A DNA stretch of 64,000 bases. Source: Verrucosispora sp. WMMD573. GTDB lineage: Bacteria; Actinomycetota; Actinomycetes; Mycobacteriales; Micromonosporaceae. Below are positions 1 to 6,414 of this stretch, in pieces. Made by a program: the position numbers and the translations under genes. Positions within the stretch are counted from its first letter, which is position 1; each line of letters starts with the position of its first letter. The notes under the pieces were generated by a model, which saw only the letters and a program-made list of their open reading frames with translations, had not been told where the DNA came from and did not search any database. The stretch is from NCBI RefSeq assembly GCF_027497175.1, contig NZ_CP114901.1:2170001-2234000 (forward strand). Direction: 5' to 3'.

Positions 1-731
1 ACGGCTGGGCGCCGGCGCTGCGTGCCCTGCCGCCCGGGCTGCGGCTGGTCCGTGGCGCGGAGCTTTCCTGCCGATGGGACGGCGAGCAGCCCCCGGTGCC
101 GCTGCACCTGCTGGCGTACCTCTTCGATCCGGCGCACCCGGATCTGGTCGCCGAGCTGACCCGGGTGCGCGCGGCGCGGCTGGCCCGGGGCGAGCGGATG
201 GTGGACCTGCTGCGTGCCGACGGCATCGAAGTGGACTGGCCGGAGATCCTGGCCCTGGCCGGCGGCGGGACGGTGGGCCGACCGCACATCGCTCAGGCAC
301 TCATCCGGGCCGGTCTGGTCGCCACCACCAGTGAGGCGTTCGGGCCGGACTGGCTGGGGGAGCGGTACCGGTTGCCCAAGGAGGACATCGACGTGTTTCG
401 GGCCGTACGGCTGATCCGGGCGGCCGGCGGCGTGACGGTGTTCGCTCATCCCCGGGCCAGTCGGCGTGGCCGGATCGTGCCCGACGAGCTGATCGCCGAA
501 CTGGCCGCGGCGGGGCTGGTCGGCCTGGAGGCCGACCACGAGGACCATTCGACCGTCGAGCGGGCCCACGTACGCGGCCTCGCCGCCGAACTGGGCCTGC
601 TGGTGACCGGCTCGTCGGACTTCCACGGCAGCCACAAGACGGTACGGCTCGGTGCCTTCACCACCGGCGTCGAGGCGTACGAACGGATCGTCGCCGCCTC
701 CTCCGGGGTGACCGAGGTCGCTTCGGGCTGA
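1..731 (+). CDS. PHP-domain phosphoesterase, 5' end outside window
   Basis: The frame is open from base 3, so this is the 3' part of a gene that begins upstream. The visible part reads like the C-terminal half of the PHP family related to YciV/RNase AM (3',5'-nucleoside bisphosphate phosphatase, Mn-dependent, cytosolic). It has the LPPGLRLVRGAELSC strand, an HLLAYLFDP segment, the FAHPRA motif and the late metal-ligand motif SSDFHGSHK near the C-terminus. The N-terminal HxHxxxSDG metal motif would lie before the window. The exact substrate cannot be told from this part. A downstream GTG at 96 is inside the domain and is not the true start. The gene runs in the same direction as the MarC gene 40 bp downstream. 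Confidence 0.85.
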   Translation, partial: GWAPALRALPPGLRLVRGAELSCRWDGEQPPVPLHLLAYLFDPAHPDLVAELTRVRAARLARGERMVDLLRADGIEVDWPEILALAGGGTVGRPHIAQALIRAGLVATTSEAFGPDWLGERYRLPKEDIDVFRAVRLIRAAGGVTVFAHPRASRRGRIVPDELIAELAAAGLVGLEADHEDHSTVERAHVRGLAAELGLLVTGSSDFHGSHKTVRLGAFTTGVEAYERIVAASSGVTEVASG

Positions 732-771
732 CCTGGGTTTCGACGCCGACCGGCACGGCTACGGTGACCGG

Positions 772-1386
772 GTGGATCTCAAGCTCTTCGGCGAGGTCTT
801 CGTGACCCTGCTGGTGATCGTCGACCCGCCCGGCATGATGCCGATCTTCCTGGCGCTGACCGGCCCGCTGTCCGCGCGGGAACGCAACCGGGCTGCCTGG
901 CAGGCGGTCGCGCTGGCGCTGGGCGTGATCGTGATCTTCGCGGTGGCGGGTCAGACCCTGCTCGCCTACCTGCATGTCGACCTGCCGGCGTTGCAGGCGG
1001 CCGGTGGGCTGCTGCTGATCCTGGTGGCGCTGGAACTGTTGACCGGCAAGACCGACGACCCGACCAAACAGGCCACCGCGAACATCGCCCTGGTGCCGCT
1101 GGGTACGCCGCTGCTGGCCGGACCCGGCGCGATCGTGGCGACGATGCTCTTCGTCCAGCGGGCCGACAGGGCGGGCGACTTCTCCGCGATCGCCGCCGCC
1201 ATCGTCGCGGTGATGCTCACCGTCTGGATCGTGCTGCGATTCTCCGGAGGCATCGTGAAGGTACTGCGTCCGGGCGGGATCGAGGTGCTCACCCGGATCG
1301 CCGGCCTGCTGCTGGCGGCGATCGCCGTACAGCTCATCGCGGACGCGATCGCGGCGTTCGTGGCCCAGTACAACGGCGCCGGCTGA
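772..1386 (+). CDS. MarC family integral membrane protein
   Basis: A 204-residue protein with about six hydrophobic helices and no soluble domain, the usual size and pattern of the MarC (UPF0056) family. The N-terminal part around residues 5-30 (EVFVTLLVIVDPPGMMPIFL) carries the family's helix 1 with the conserved proline/glycine pair. A related motif (LVPLGTPLLAGPGAI) sits near residues 105-120 at the start of the second three-helix half, reflecting the family's internal duplication. The family was first linked to multiple antibiotic resistance, but that role is not supported for E. coli MarC and the transported substrate is unknown. The GTG start is the first in frame after the PHP gene's stop; no strong ribosome site is visible. 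Confidence 0.9.
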   Translation: MDLKLFGEVFVTLLVIVDPPGMMPIFLALTGPLSARERNRAAWQAVALALGVIVIFAVAGQTLLAYLHVDLPALQAAGGLLLILVALELLTGKTDDPTKQATANIALVPLGTPLLAGPGAIVATMLFVQRADRAGDFSAIAAAIVAVMLTVWIVLRFSGGIVKVLRPGGIEVLTRIAGLLLAAIAVQLIADAIAAFVAQYNGAG

Positions 1387-1429
1387 CCGGCCCGCCCGGT
1401 CTGTCGGGGGTGGATGGCAGGATCAGGTC

Positions 1430-2365
1430 GTGCGACGAGCCTCTCCAGCCGGACGACCCGCCGCCGGTGGCCGCGCGCCCCGGCCCCGTGACGCGCAGCC
1501 CGAGCAACTCGGCTTCGACGGCATGCCGGACCGCCTCTTCGTCTGCACGCCGAGCCGCCTCGGCACGTACGCCGACTGTCCACGGCGCTACCGCCACTCC
1601 TACGTCGACCGTCCGGCGCCGCCGAAGGGCCCACCCTGGGCACACAACTCGCTCGGCGCGAGCGTGCACACCGCCCTGAAGAACTGGTATGCGTTGCCCG
1701 CCGACCGACGCCGTCCGGAGGTGCTGCCGACCCTGCTCAAGAGCACCTGGGTACGCGAGGGCTACCGCGACGACGAGCAGGAACGCGGGGCCTACCGGCG
1801 GGCGCTCGGCTGGCTGGAGGCGTACGTTGGTGGGCTGGATCCGGCCGACGAGCCGATCGGGGTGGAACGGGTGGTGGCGGTGAAGACCGGGGTGCTGGCC
1901 TTCAATGGCCGCGCCGACCGGATCGACTCGCGGCCCGGCCCGCAGGGGCCCGAGTTGGTCATCGTTGACTACAAGACCGGCCGCGCCGGGCTGGACGGCG
2001 ACGACGCGCGCGGCTCGCAGGCGCTCGCGCTGTACGCGTACGCGGCCGAGCGGGTCTTTCGCCGGCCGTGCCGCCGGGTCGAGTTACACCACCTGCCGAG
2101 CGGCACCGTCGCCGCCCACGAGCACAGTGCCGAGTCATTGGCGCGGCAGGTGACCCGCGCGGAGGAGACCGCCCGCGACATCATGGCCGCCGAGCGGTCC
2201 GTCGCCGACGGCGCGGATCCGGACGACGCCTTCCCGACCGCCCCCGGCCCCCGCTGCGCCTGGTGCGACTACCGGCGTACCTGCCCGGCGGGTGCCGCCC
2301 TACCGGGCAAGGAGCCGTGGGCCGCCGTGGACCGCTTCGCCGGGCCGGCGACCGAGGAGGACTGA
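1430..2365 (+). CDS. RecB-like PD-(D/E)XK nuclease family protein
   Basis: A 311-residue cytosolic protein of the RecB/Cas4-like PD-(D/E)XK superfamily. The N-terminal 30 residues are rich in Arg, Pro and Ala. The domain begins with SRLGTYADCPRRY (about residues 45-57), the typical Cys-containing start of RecB-type nucleases. The catalytic core is visible as FNGRADRID followed by VIVDYKTG, giving the D...DxK metal-binding set. A C-terminal CAWCDYRRTC cluster, with the early Cys, could bind a 4Fe-4S cluster as in AddB/Cas4-like proteins. These stand-alone actinobacterial proteins are presumed to act in DNA repair; no CRISPR or AddA partner is nearby. The stop codon lies inside a 32-bp tandem duplication, so the C-terminus may vary between strains. 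Confidence 0.85.
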   Translation: MRRASPAGRPAAGGRAPRPRDAQPEQLGFDGMPDRLFVCTPSRLGTYADCPRRYRHSYVDRPAPPKGPPWAHNSLGASVHTALKNWYALPADRRRPEVLPTLLKSTWVREGYRDDEQERGAYRRALGWLEAYVGGLDPADEPIGVERVVAVKTGVLAFNGRADRIDSRPGPQGPELVIVDYKTGRAGLDGDDARGSQALALYAYAAERVFRRPCRRVELHHLPSGTVAAHEHSAESLARQVTRAEETARDIMAAERSVADGADPDDAFPTAPGPRCAWCDYRRTCPAGAALPGKEPWAAVDRFAGPATEED

Positions 2366-2403
2366 ATCGCACCGGGCCAGCGACCGAGGAGGACTGAACC
2401 GCA
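2340..2403. repeat. 32-bp tandem duplication across a stop codon
   Basis: Two head-to-tail 32-bp copies, 2340-2371 and 2372-2403, differ at two positions. The first copy holds the last codons and TGA of the RecB-like gene; the second repeats the same codons and TGA in non-coding position. This looks like a recent local duplication by slippage or unequal crossing over. Confidence 0.9.
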
Positions 2404-2450
2404 TCGGCCGTTCGAGGTGGACGGGCGGGTGGACGCGCTGTGGCGGTGGG

Positions 2451-3308
2451 TCAGGTGGAGGCGGCGATGAGCCGCGCCGCACGTTCCTTGGCGGCGCGCT
2501 GCATGGGGCCTTCCCGCCAGTCGCGCGGCAGGGCGGTGAGAGCGAGCCGCAATGCGCGTACCGTCACGTCGGCCGACAGCGCGGTGGTCGGCAGGCCCAG
2601 TCCGCCGTACAGCCGCCGTGCCCAGGGCGGCAGCAGGGCGAGGGCAGTGCCGGCGATGCCCAGGTACGCCCAGCGGGGCGGGCCGAGATTCAGCCCGATC
2701 CGGGCCGGCAGGCTGAGCTTCCACGGCAGGGGCGGAGCGGTCAGGAACAGGGCGGTCTCGGCGGCCTCTCGGGTCATCCGCAGCTCGGGTCGGATCCGCT
2801 GGTAGTAGTCGGCCACCTCCCCGGCGGTGCCGGGCACGGTCTGCGGAGCCAGGCCGACGAGCGCGGCGGCGCGTCGCTGCTCGGTGTAATAGCGATCCAC
2901 CTCGTTGGCGTCCAGCGGTACGCCGGCTCGCCGCGCGGTGTCGAGAAACGACTCCACCTCCGTGACGTGCACCCAGCGGAGCAGGTCCGGCTCATCGATC
3001 CGGAACCGCTCACCGGTGGCCGGATCGACCGCGGTCATCCGGGCGTGCAGTCGACGTAGCCGCTGTCCGGCCCGCTCCGCCTCGTCGGTGGTGCCGTAGA
3101 CGATGGTGCCCACGTAGTCGGCGGTGCGGATCAGACGTCCCCAGGCGTCCTGACGGTAGTTGCTGTTCTGTGCCACTCCGGCCATCGCCCGTGGATGCAA
3201 CGCCTGCAGGTAGAGGGAACGCAGACCGGCGACGAACAGGATGGGCTCCTGGTGCAGCTTCCAGGTGACCGAACCGGGACCGAACAGGCCGACGTCGACG
3301 GTATCCAC
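2451..3308 (-). CDS. MpaB-type oxygenase (DUF2236 family)
   Basis: A 285-residue protein of the DUF2236/MpaB (mycophenolic acid B) family, to which rubber oxygenase Lcp also belongs; characterised members are heme-dependent oxygenases. Family marks seen are the N-terminal GPGSVTWKLHQEP, the LQALHPRAMAGVAQNS block around residues 35-50, an Arg-rich TADYVGTIVYG segment, and RIDEPDLLRWVHVTEV around residues 100-115, which holds the conserved His. The C-terminal third is hydrophobic and ends with an amphipathic tail. It starts with GTG at 3308. It runs opposite to the RecB-like gene, converging just past the tandem duplication. The substrate is unknown, since the family includes many uncharacterised actinobacterial enzymes. 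Confidence 0.85.
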   Translation of the reverse strand: MDTVDVGLFGPGSVTWKLHQEPILFVAGLRSLYLQALHPRAMAGVAQNSNYRQDAWGRLIRTADYVGTIVYGTTDEAERAGQRLRRLHARMTAVDPATGERFRIDEPDLLRWVHVTEVESFLDTARRAGVPLDANEVDRYYTEQRRAAALVGLAPQTVPGTAGEVADYYQRIRPELRMTREAAETALFLTAPPLPWKLSLPARIGLNLGPPRWAYLGIAGTALALLPPWARRLYGGLGLPTTALSADVTVRALRLALTALPRDWREGPMQRAAKERAARLIAAST

Positions 3309-3435
3309 CAGTCAAGGGTGCCACGCCGACCGGCATGAACCTGTCCGGTCGGGCCTGCGTGTGAAGCAACAGGGCGTTGGGCTGACCAAGCAGGGGCCCG
3401 TACGCTGACACCCACGATCATCCTTGGAGGTGCCG

Positions 3436-3921
3436 ATGTTCGAGAAGGCGCTGGGCCTGCCCCTACACGTGCTGGTCGTGCACGCGGTCGTCGTTTTCGT
3501 ACCGCTGTTGGTGCTGCTCGCCTTCGCGTACATCGTGCTGCCCCGGTTCCGCGCCCGGTTGGACTGGGCGGTGGCGCTCCTGGCGGTGGTCGCGCCGATC
3601 ACCGCATGGGTCTCCACGAGGTCCGGTGAGGCGCTACAGGCCCGGCAGATCGAGCGGGGATTCTCCGGCGAGATCCTCGACAAGATCAACGAGCATGCCG
3701 CGTACGGCGAGGTGCTGTTCCGCGTGACGTTGGGGCTCGGCCTGGCGGTCATCCTGCTGCTGGTCGCCACCAGCAATCATCCACGGGTGCCGAAGCTGCC
3801 CAGCTGGGTGCCGGCGGTGCTGTCGGTCGTGGTGCTGGGCCTGGGCGTCGCCGCGCTCGTCTACGTCTGGCTCACCGGTCACTCCGGCTCCGAGATGGTC
3901 TGGGGCAACACCTACGAGTAG
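3436..3921 (+). CDS. DUF2231 membrane protein
   Basis: A 161-residue membrane protein with four hydrophobic helices, matching the DUF2231 family. The first helix starts with GLPLHVLVVHAVVVFVPL, carrying the conserved His pair (H-x4-H) that some have suggested binds metal or heme. I place the start at the ATG at 3436 because a clean GGAGG lies at 3425-3429; an in-frame TTG at 3424 overlaps that ribosome site. The C-terminus (GHSGSEMVWG) also resembles family members. Function is unknown. It is isolated: divergent from the MpaB gene and convergent with the Pro-rich protein gene downstream. Confidence 0.85.
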   Translation: MFEKALGLPLHVLVVHAVVVFVPLLVLLAFAYIVLPRFRARLDWAVALLAVVAPITAWVSTRSGEALQARQIERGFSGEILDKINEHAAYGEVLFRVTLGLGLAVILLLVATSNHPRVPKLPSWVPAVLSVVVLGLGVAALVYVWLTGHSGSEMVWGNTYE

Positions 3922-3962
3922 GCCGCGCGCGGCGTCTAGCACCACGGAGTCCCGATGTCTCC

Positions 3963-4673
3963 TCAGAACAGCAGCCGAGTGCAGAGCAGACAGGTCAGCA
4001 CCAACAGGACGGCTCCGGCGACCGCGCCGACGGTCCAGGTGATTCGCTGCGCCCGCTGCTCCTGTGCGTCCAGGCTTGCCATGTCCTGGGCCGGTAGCTG
4101 GCGGGGCGGTGCCGCTTGCAGGTGCACCGGGGGCCGCCAACCGGGTGGTGGCGCGGTGGTGGGTGGCGGCCCGCTGTAGCCGCCCGTTTCGCCCGAGGTG
4201 ACATGCCCAGGGCCCAGGGTCGGGGCGCCGGCCGGGGTCGGGGTGCTGGCCGGGGTTGGGGTGCTGGCCGGGGTTGGGGTGCTGGCCGGGGTTGGGGTGC
4301 TGGCCGGGGTTGGGGTGCTGGCCGGGGTTGGGGTGCTGGCCGGGGTTGGGGTGCTGGCCGGGGTTGGGGTGCTGGCCGGGGTTGGCGTGCCGCTCGGGTT
4401 CGGGCCGTGGCTCGGGTTTGGGGTGCCCGGGGCCGAGGTGTGAGTTGGGTTGGTGGTGTCGGTCAGGCCGCCGCCGACGTCGGGGCCTGTGCCGCTCGGG
4501 CTCAGGGGGGTCATGGGGTCGGAAAGCGGCCCGCGTACGGATGGATCTGGAGACGAGGGCTGACTGGCGTCGGCCGCTGCCGGGACGCGCTCGGCCGGAG
4601 GGCCAGCGGGGGACCCGTCGCCGGAATCGGGCCGGCGCCAAGGGTCGTCGGGATCCAGACCGGGGCGGGGCAT
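3963..4673 (-). CDS. Pro/Thr-rich membrane-anchored protein of unknown function
   Basis: A 236-residue protein starting at ATG 4673 (GTG 4679 is possible). The first 90 residues are acidic and Pro/Ser-rich (GLDPDDPWRRPDSGDG). A run of about nine TPTPAS hexapeptides follows, then a Pro/Gly-rich linker. A single hydrophobic segment (WTVGAVAGAVLLVLTCLLC) sits at the extreme C-terminus after a short basic stretch. It has no signal peptide, so it is probably tail-anchored with the bulk in the cytosol. Many actinobacterial tail-anchored proteins have disordered Pro-rich cytosolic parts, but no specific homologue is recognised. The hexapeptide block comes from an 18-bp DNA minisatellite, so length probably varies between strains. 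The coding frame fits the tail anchor and the upstream ATG; the opposite-strand frames do not give a sensible protein. Confidence 0.65.
   Translation of the reverse strand: MPRPGLDPDDPWRRPDSGDGSPAGPPAERVPAAADASQPSSPDPSVRGPLSDPMTPLSPSGTGPDVGGGLTDTTNPTHTSAPGTPNPSHGPNPSGTPTPASTPTPASTPTPASTPTPASTPTPASTPTPASTPTPASTPTPASTPTPAGAPTLGPGHVTSGETGGYSGPPPTTAPPPGWRPPVHLQAAPPRQLPAQDMASLDAQEQRAQRITWTVGAVAGAVLLVLTCLLCTRLLF
4225..4386. repeat. 18-bp minisatellite, nine units
   Basis: Unit GTGCTGGCCGGGGTTGGG (+ strand) occurs eight times in direct tandem from 4243 to 4386, the last copy with one change. A diverged ninth unit precedes it at 4225-4242. On the minus strand each unit encodes one TPTPAS hexapeptide of the Pro/Thr-rich membrane protein. 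The unit length keeps the frame, so copy-number change would only alter linker length. Confidence 0.95.
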
Positions 4674-4746
4674 CGTCACGCCGTCCGACGCTACCAACCA
4701 CCTCGTTGCCGTACCGTCAGGCCGCGCCCGTAGCGGTCGGCTCGGA

Positions 4747-4804
4747 CAACTTCGGCGATAGTGCTGTCTCCCGCGACCGGGACCCAGCACTATCGCCGAA
4801 GTTG
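4747..4804. terminator. Perfect 20-bp inverted repeat (bidirectional terminator or intergenic palindrome)
   Basis: Arms at 4747-4766 (CAACTTCGGCGATAGTGCTG) and 4785-4804 are perfect reverse complements separated by 18 nt. There is no T-run on either side. It lies upstream of the minus-strand membrane protein gene and just before the small plus-strand gene, so it is not at an obvious 3' end of either. Confidence 0.6.
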
Positions 4805-4845
4805 CTCGGTTTCTCAGTGCCGTGGCTGCGTTAGGGTTGCCGTTT

Positions 4846-5019
4846 GTGGGCATTGGGGCAAGTGGCGGGTGGGGTGACGATGATCGCGCGGTCGAGTTGA
4901 CCGACGACTTCGTGGTGCTGCCGGAGCAGACCGCGGACGACACCGACCATGGGTGGGGCGAGCGTGCCGGCGGCAACGACGACTGGCTGCTCGCCGAGCG
5001 TCCGCCACACTGGGACTGA
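4846..5019 (+). CDS. Small acidic conserved hypothetical protein
   Basis: A protein of about 57 residues. The C-terminal 45 residues contain FVVLPEQTADDTDHGWGE and end in LLAERPPHWD. I recall short actinobacterial proteins with the same EQTxDDTD...GW...RPPHW signature, so I take it as real; that is from memory and not a search. No hydrophobic segment or metal motif is seen. The start is uncertain: GTG 4846 is chosen, GTG 4822 would overlap the sequence next to the inverted repeat, and TTG 4897 would still keep the conserved part. No clear ribosome site. Function unknown. Confidence 0.55.
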   Translation: MGIGASGGWGDDDRAVELTDDFVVLPEQTADDTDHGWGERAGGNDDWLLAERPPHWD

Positions 5020-5215
5020 GCCCGTCCGCCCCCGTGCAGGATGACGCCCCCTCGCAGGATGACGCACCCGGCCGCGCTGGACCAGCAGCCGGGCTGCCCG
5101 GCAGCGGTGCCCCCCTGCGGGAGGGCCGGGCCGGCCTGAAGGCGCCCGCCTCGTGCAGACGGTGGCCAAGCGGGGCTACATGCCGCGCAGCCCCGCGGCC
5201 GGGTGCACCGATCGG

Positions 5216-5605
5216 TCAGGAAGGGCTGGCCGCGGCCGTCGCCTTGCTCGTGCCGCCGGAGGACCCTCCCGACGAGCCCCCGGACGAACCGGAGCCGGAC
5301 GAACCAGAGCCGGACGAACCGGAATCGGACGAACCGGAACCGCTCGACGAGGAGTTCGAGGAGTTCGAGCCGGAGGATGACGACTCCGACTTGCCGTTGG
5401 ACCCGTTCGACGTGGTCTCCGAGCCGGAGGAGCGGGAGTCGGTGCGGTAGAAACCCGAGCCCTTGAAGACGATGCCGACCGAGTTGAACAGCTTGCGCAG
5501 TCGTCCCTCGCACGCCGGGCAGTCGGTCAGCGGCTGGTCAGAGAAGGACTGCACCGCCTCGAGCTGGTGACCGCACGCGGTGCAGGCGTACTGGTACGTG
5601 GGCAC
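5216..5605 (-). CDS. FmdB-family zinc ribbon protein with Ser/Gly-rich tail
   Basis: A 129-residue protein starting at GTG 5605, with GGAGGA about 4 nt upstream. The first 50 residues are the FmdB/CxxC_CXXC_SSSS regulatory zinc ribbon: TYQYACTACGHQLEAVQSF then DCPACEGRLRKLF, giving two CxxC pairs for one zinc. The family domain usually continues through a GSGFYRTD segment, present here. The remaining 65 residues are almost only Ser and Gly with some Asn and Asp, a low-complexity tail also found in other actinobacterial FmdB proteins. FmdB members have been proposed as regulators in amidase/formamidase operons; the function here is unknown. It lies 61 bp downstream of the 5-formyl-THF cyclo-ligase gene and is probably in one operon with it. 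Confidence 0.88.
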   Translation of the reverse strand: MPTYQYACTACGHQLEAVQSFSDQPLTDCPACEGRLRKLFNSVGIVFKGSGFYRTDSRSSGSETTSNGSNGKSESSSSGSNSSNSSSSGSGSSDSGSSGSGSSGSGSSGGSSGGSSGGTSKATAAASPS

Positions 5606-5666
5606 GTTCTCCTCCGGATCTGGCACGGCCGGTTGGCACTCGACGTATTCGAGTGCCAATGGTGCG

Positions 5667-6323
5667 TCATCGCCCCCCGATTCGTCCAGCGGAAGTGTGG
5701 GGCACGACACCTGAGAGGGTCAGCAGGCCGTCGGCAGGTGTGACCACCGCCCGTACCGGCTGGTCGTGTGGCTCGGCCGGCAACTCGGCCAGCAGCTCGC
5801 CGTCGTGCAGCGGCGTCACCGTGAGGGCGGTCGTTGGCACCCGCGCCAGGGCGCGGTCGTACGAACCGCCGCCGCGACCCAGGCGGATGCCACGTCGATC
5901 CACCGCCAGTGCCGGCACCACCACCAGGTCGGCGGTGGCGACGGCCGTGACGCCCAGCCGGGGCCCGGCCGGCTCGCGGATGCCCCGCCCGGCGGCGACC
6001 ATCGCCTGCGGCCCGCCCCAGCGGGCCCAGTCCAGATCGAGATCGTCGCGAAGCACCGGCAGCAGCAGATCCGCCCCGGCGGGCAGCGCGTCGGCGAGCA
6101 GCGTCGGCAGGTCCGGCCCACCCGGTTCCCCACCGACCGGGGCGTACGCGGCCACCCGGCTCGGCCGCAGTCTGCGTACCAGGGAAATCAGCTCGGCCTG
6201 GACGCGCGCCGCGGCGGCCGTGTGGTCGGCTTCGGTGCGGGCGCGGCGTCGTGCGAGCAGCGCTACTCGCGCGACGCGCTTCGCGTCATGCGCCACTTCC
6301 GCTCCCTCAGCAAATTCCGGCAC
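5667..6323 (-). CDS. 5-formyltetrahydrofolate cyclo-ligase
   Basis: A 218-residue enzyme that converts 5-formyl-THF to 5,10-methenyl-THF using ATP, salvaging folinic acid in the cytosol. Family marks: the N-terminal Arg-rich substrate helix (ALLARRRAR), PVGGEPGGPDLPTLL, and the nucleotide-binding LGRGGGSYDRAL near residues 145-157, a variant of the G(K/R)GGGYYD signature. The start is GTG 6323, preceded by GAGGAG with 6-nt spacing; an upstream ATG/TTG would bury that ribosome site. It is divergently transcribed from the diguanylate cyclase gene (92 bp between starts) and followed by the fmdB-like gene. Length is normal. Confidence 0.93.
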   Translation of the reverse strand: MPEFAEGAEVAHDAKRVARVALLARRRARTEADHTAAAARVQAELISLVRRLRPSRVAAYAPVGGEPGGPDLPTLLADALPAGADLLLPVLRDDLDLDWARWGGPQAMVAAGRGIREPAGPRLGVTAVATADLVVVPALAVDRRGIRLGRGGGSYDRALARVPTTALTVTPLHDGELLAELPAEPHDQPVRAVVTPADGLLTLSGVVPHTSAGRIGGR

Positions 6324-6414
6324 GCAACACTCCTCACGCAACGCTCGTCTTGCCGTCGCTCTGTGTCAGCATCGCAGGCAACGGTCGCGCAACTTCCGGG
6401 GGGAAGGGGAAGCG

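Noticed and set aside
1430..2365. CRISPR Cas4 nuclease
   Set aside because: The RecB-like nuclease has Cas4-like Cys residues, but no cas genes or repeats are nearby and it fits the stand-alone actinobacterial RecB-like group.
4225..4386. CRISPR array
   Set aside because: Units are directly adjacent with no spacers and code for an in-frame hexapeptide, so this is a minisatellite.
3634..5513. Long overlapping minus-strand frames of 355 and 516 residues around the Pro-rich gene
   Set aside because: They cross the inverted repeat and the antisense of other genes and show no domain; only the part from ATG 4673 with a tail anchor is sensible.
5653..6414. Long N-terminal extension (about 250 residues) of the diguanylate cyclase
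   Set aside because: The frame is open by base composition only; it is antisense to the cyclo-ligase gene, and the purine-rich site plus TM start favour TTG 6415.
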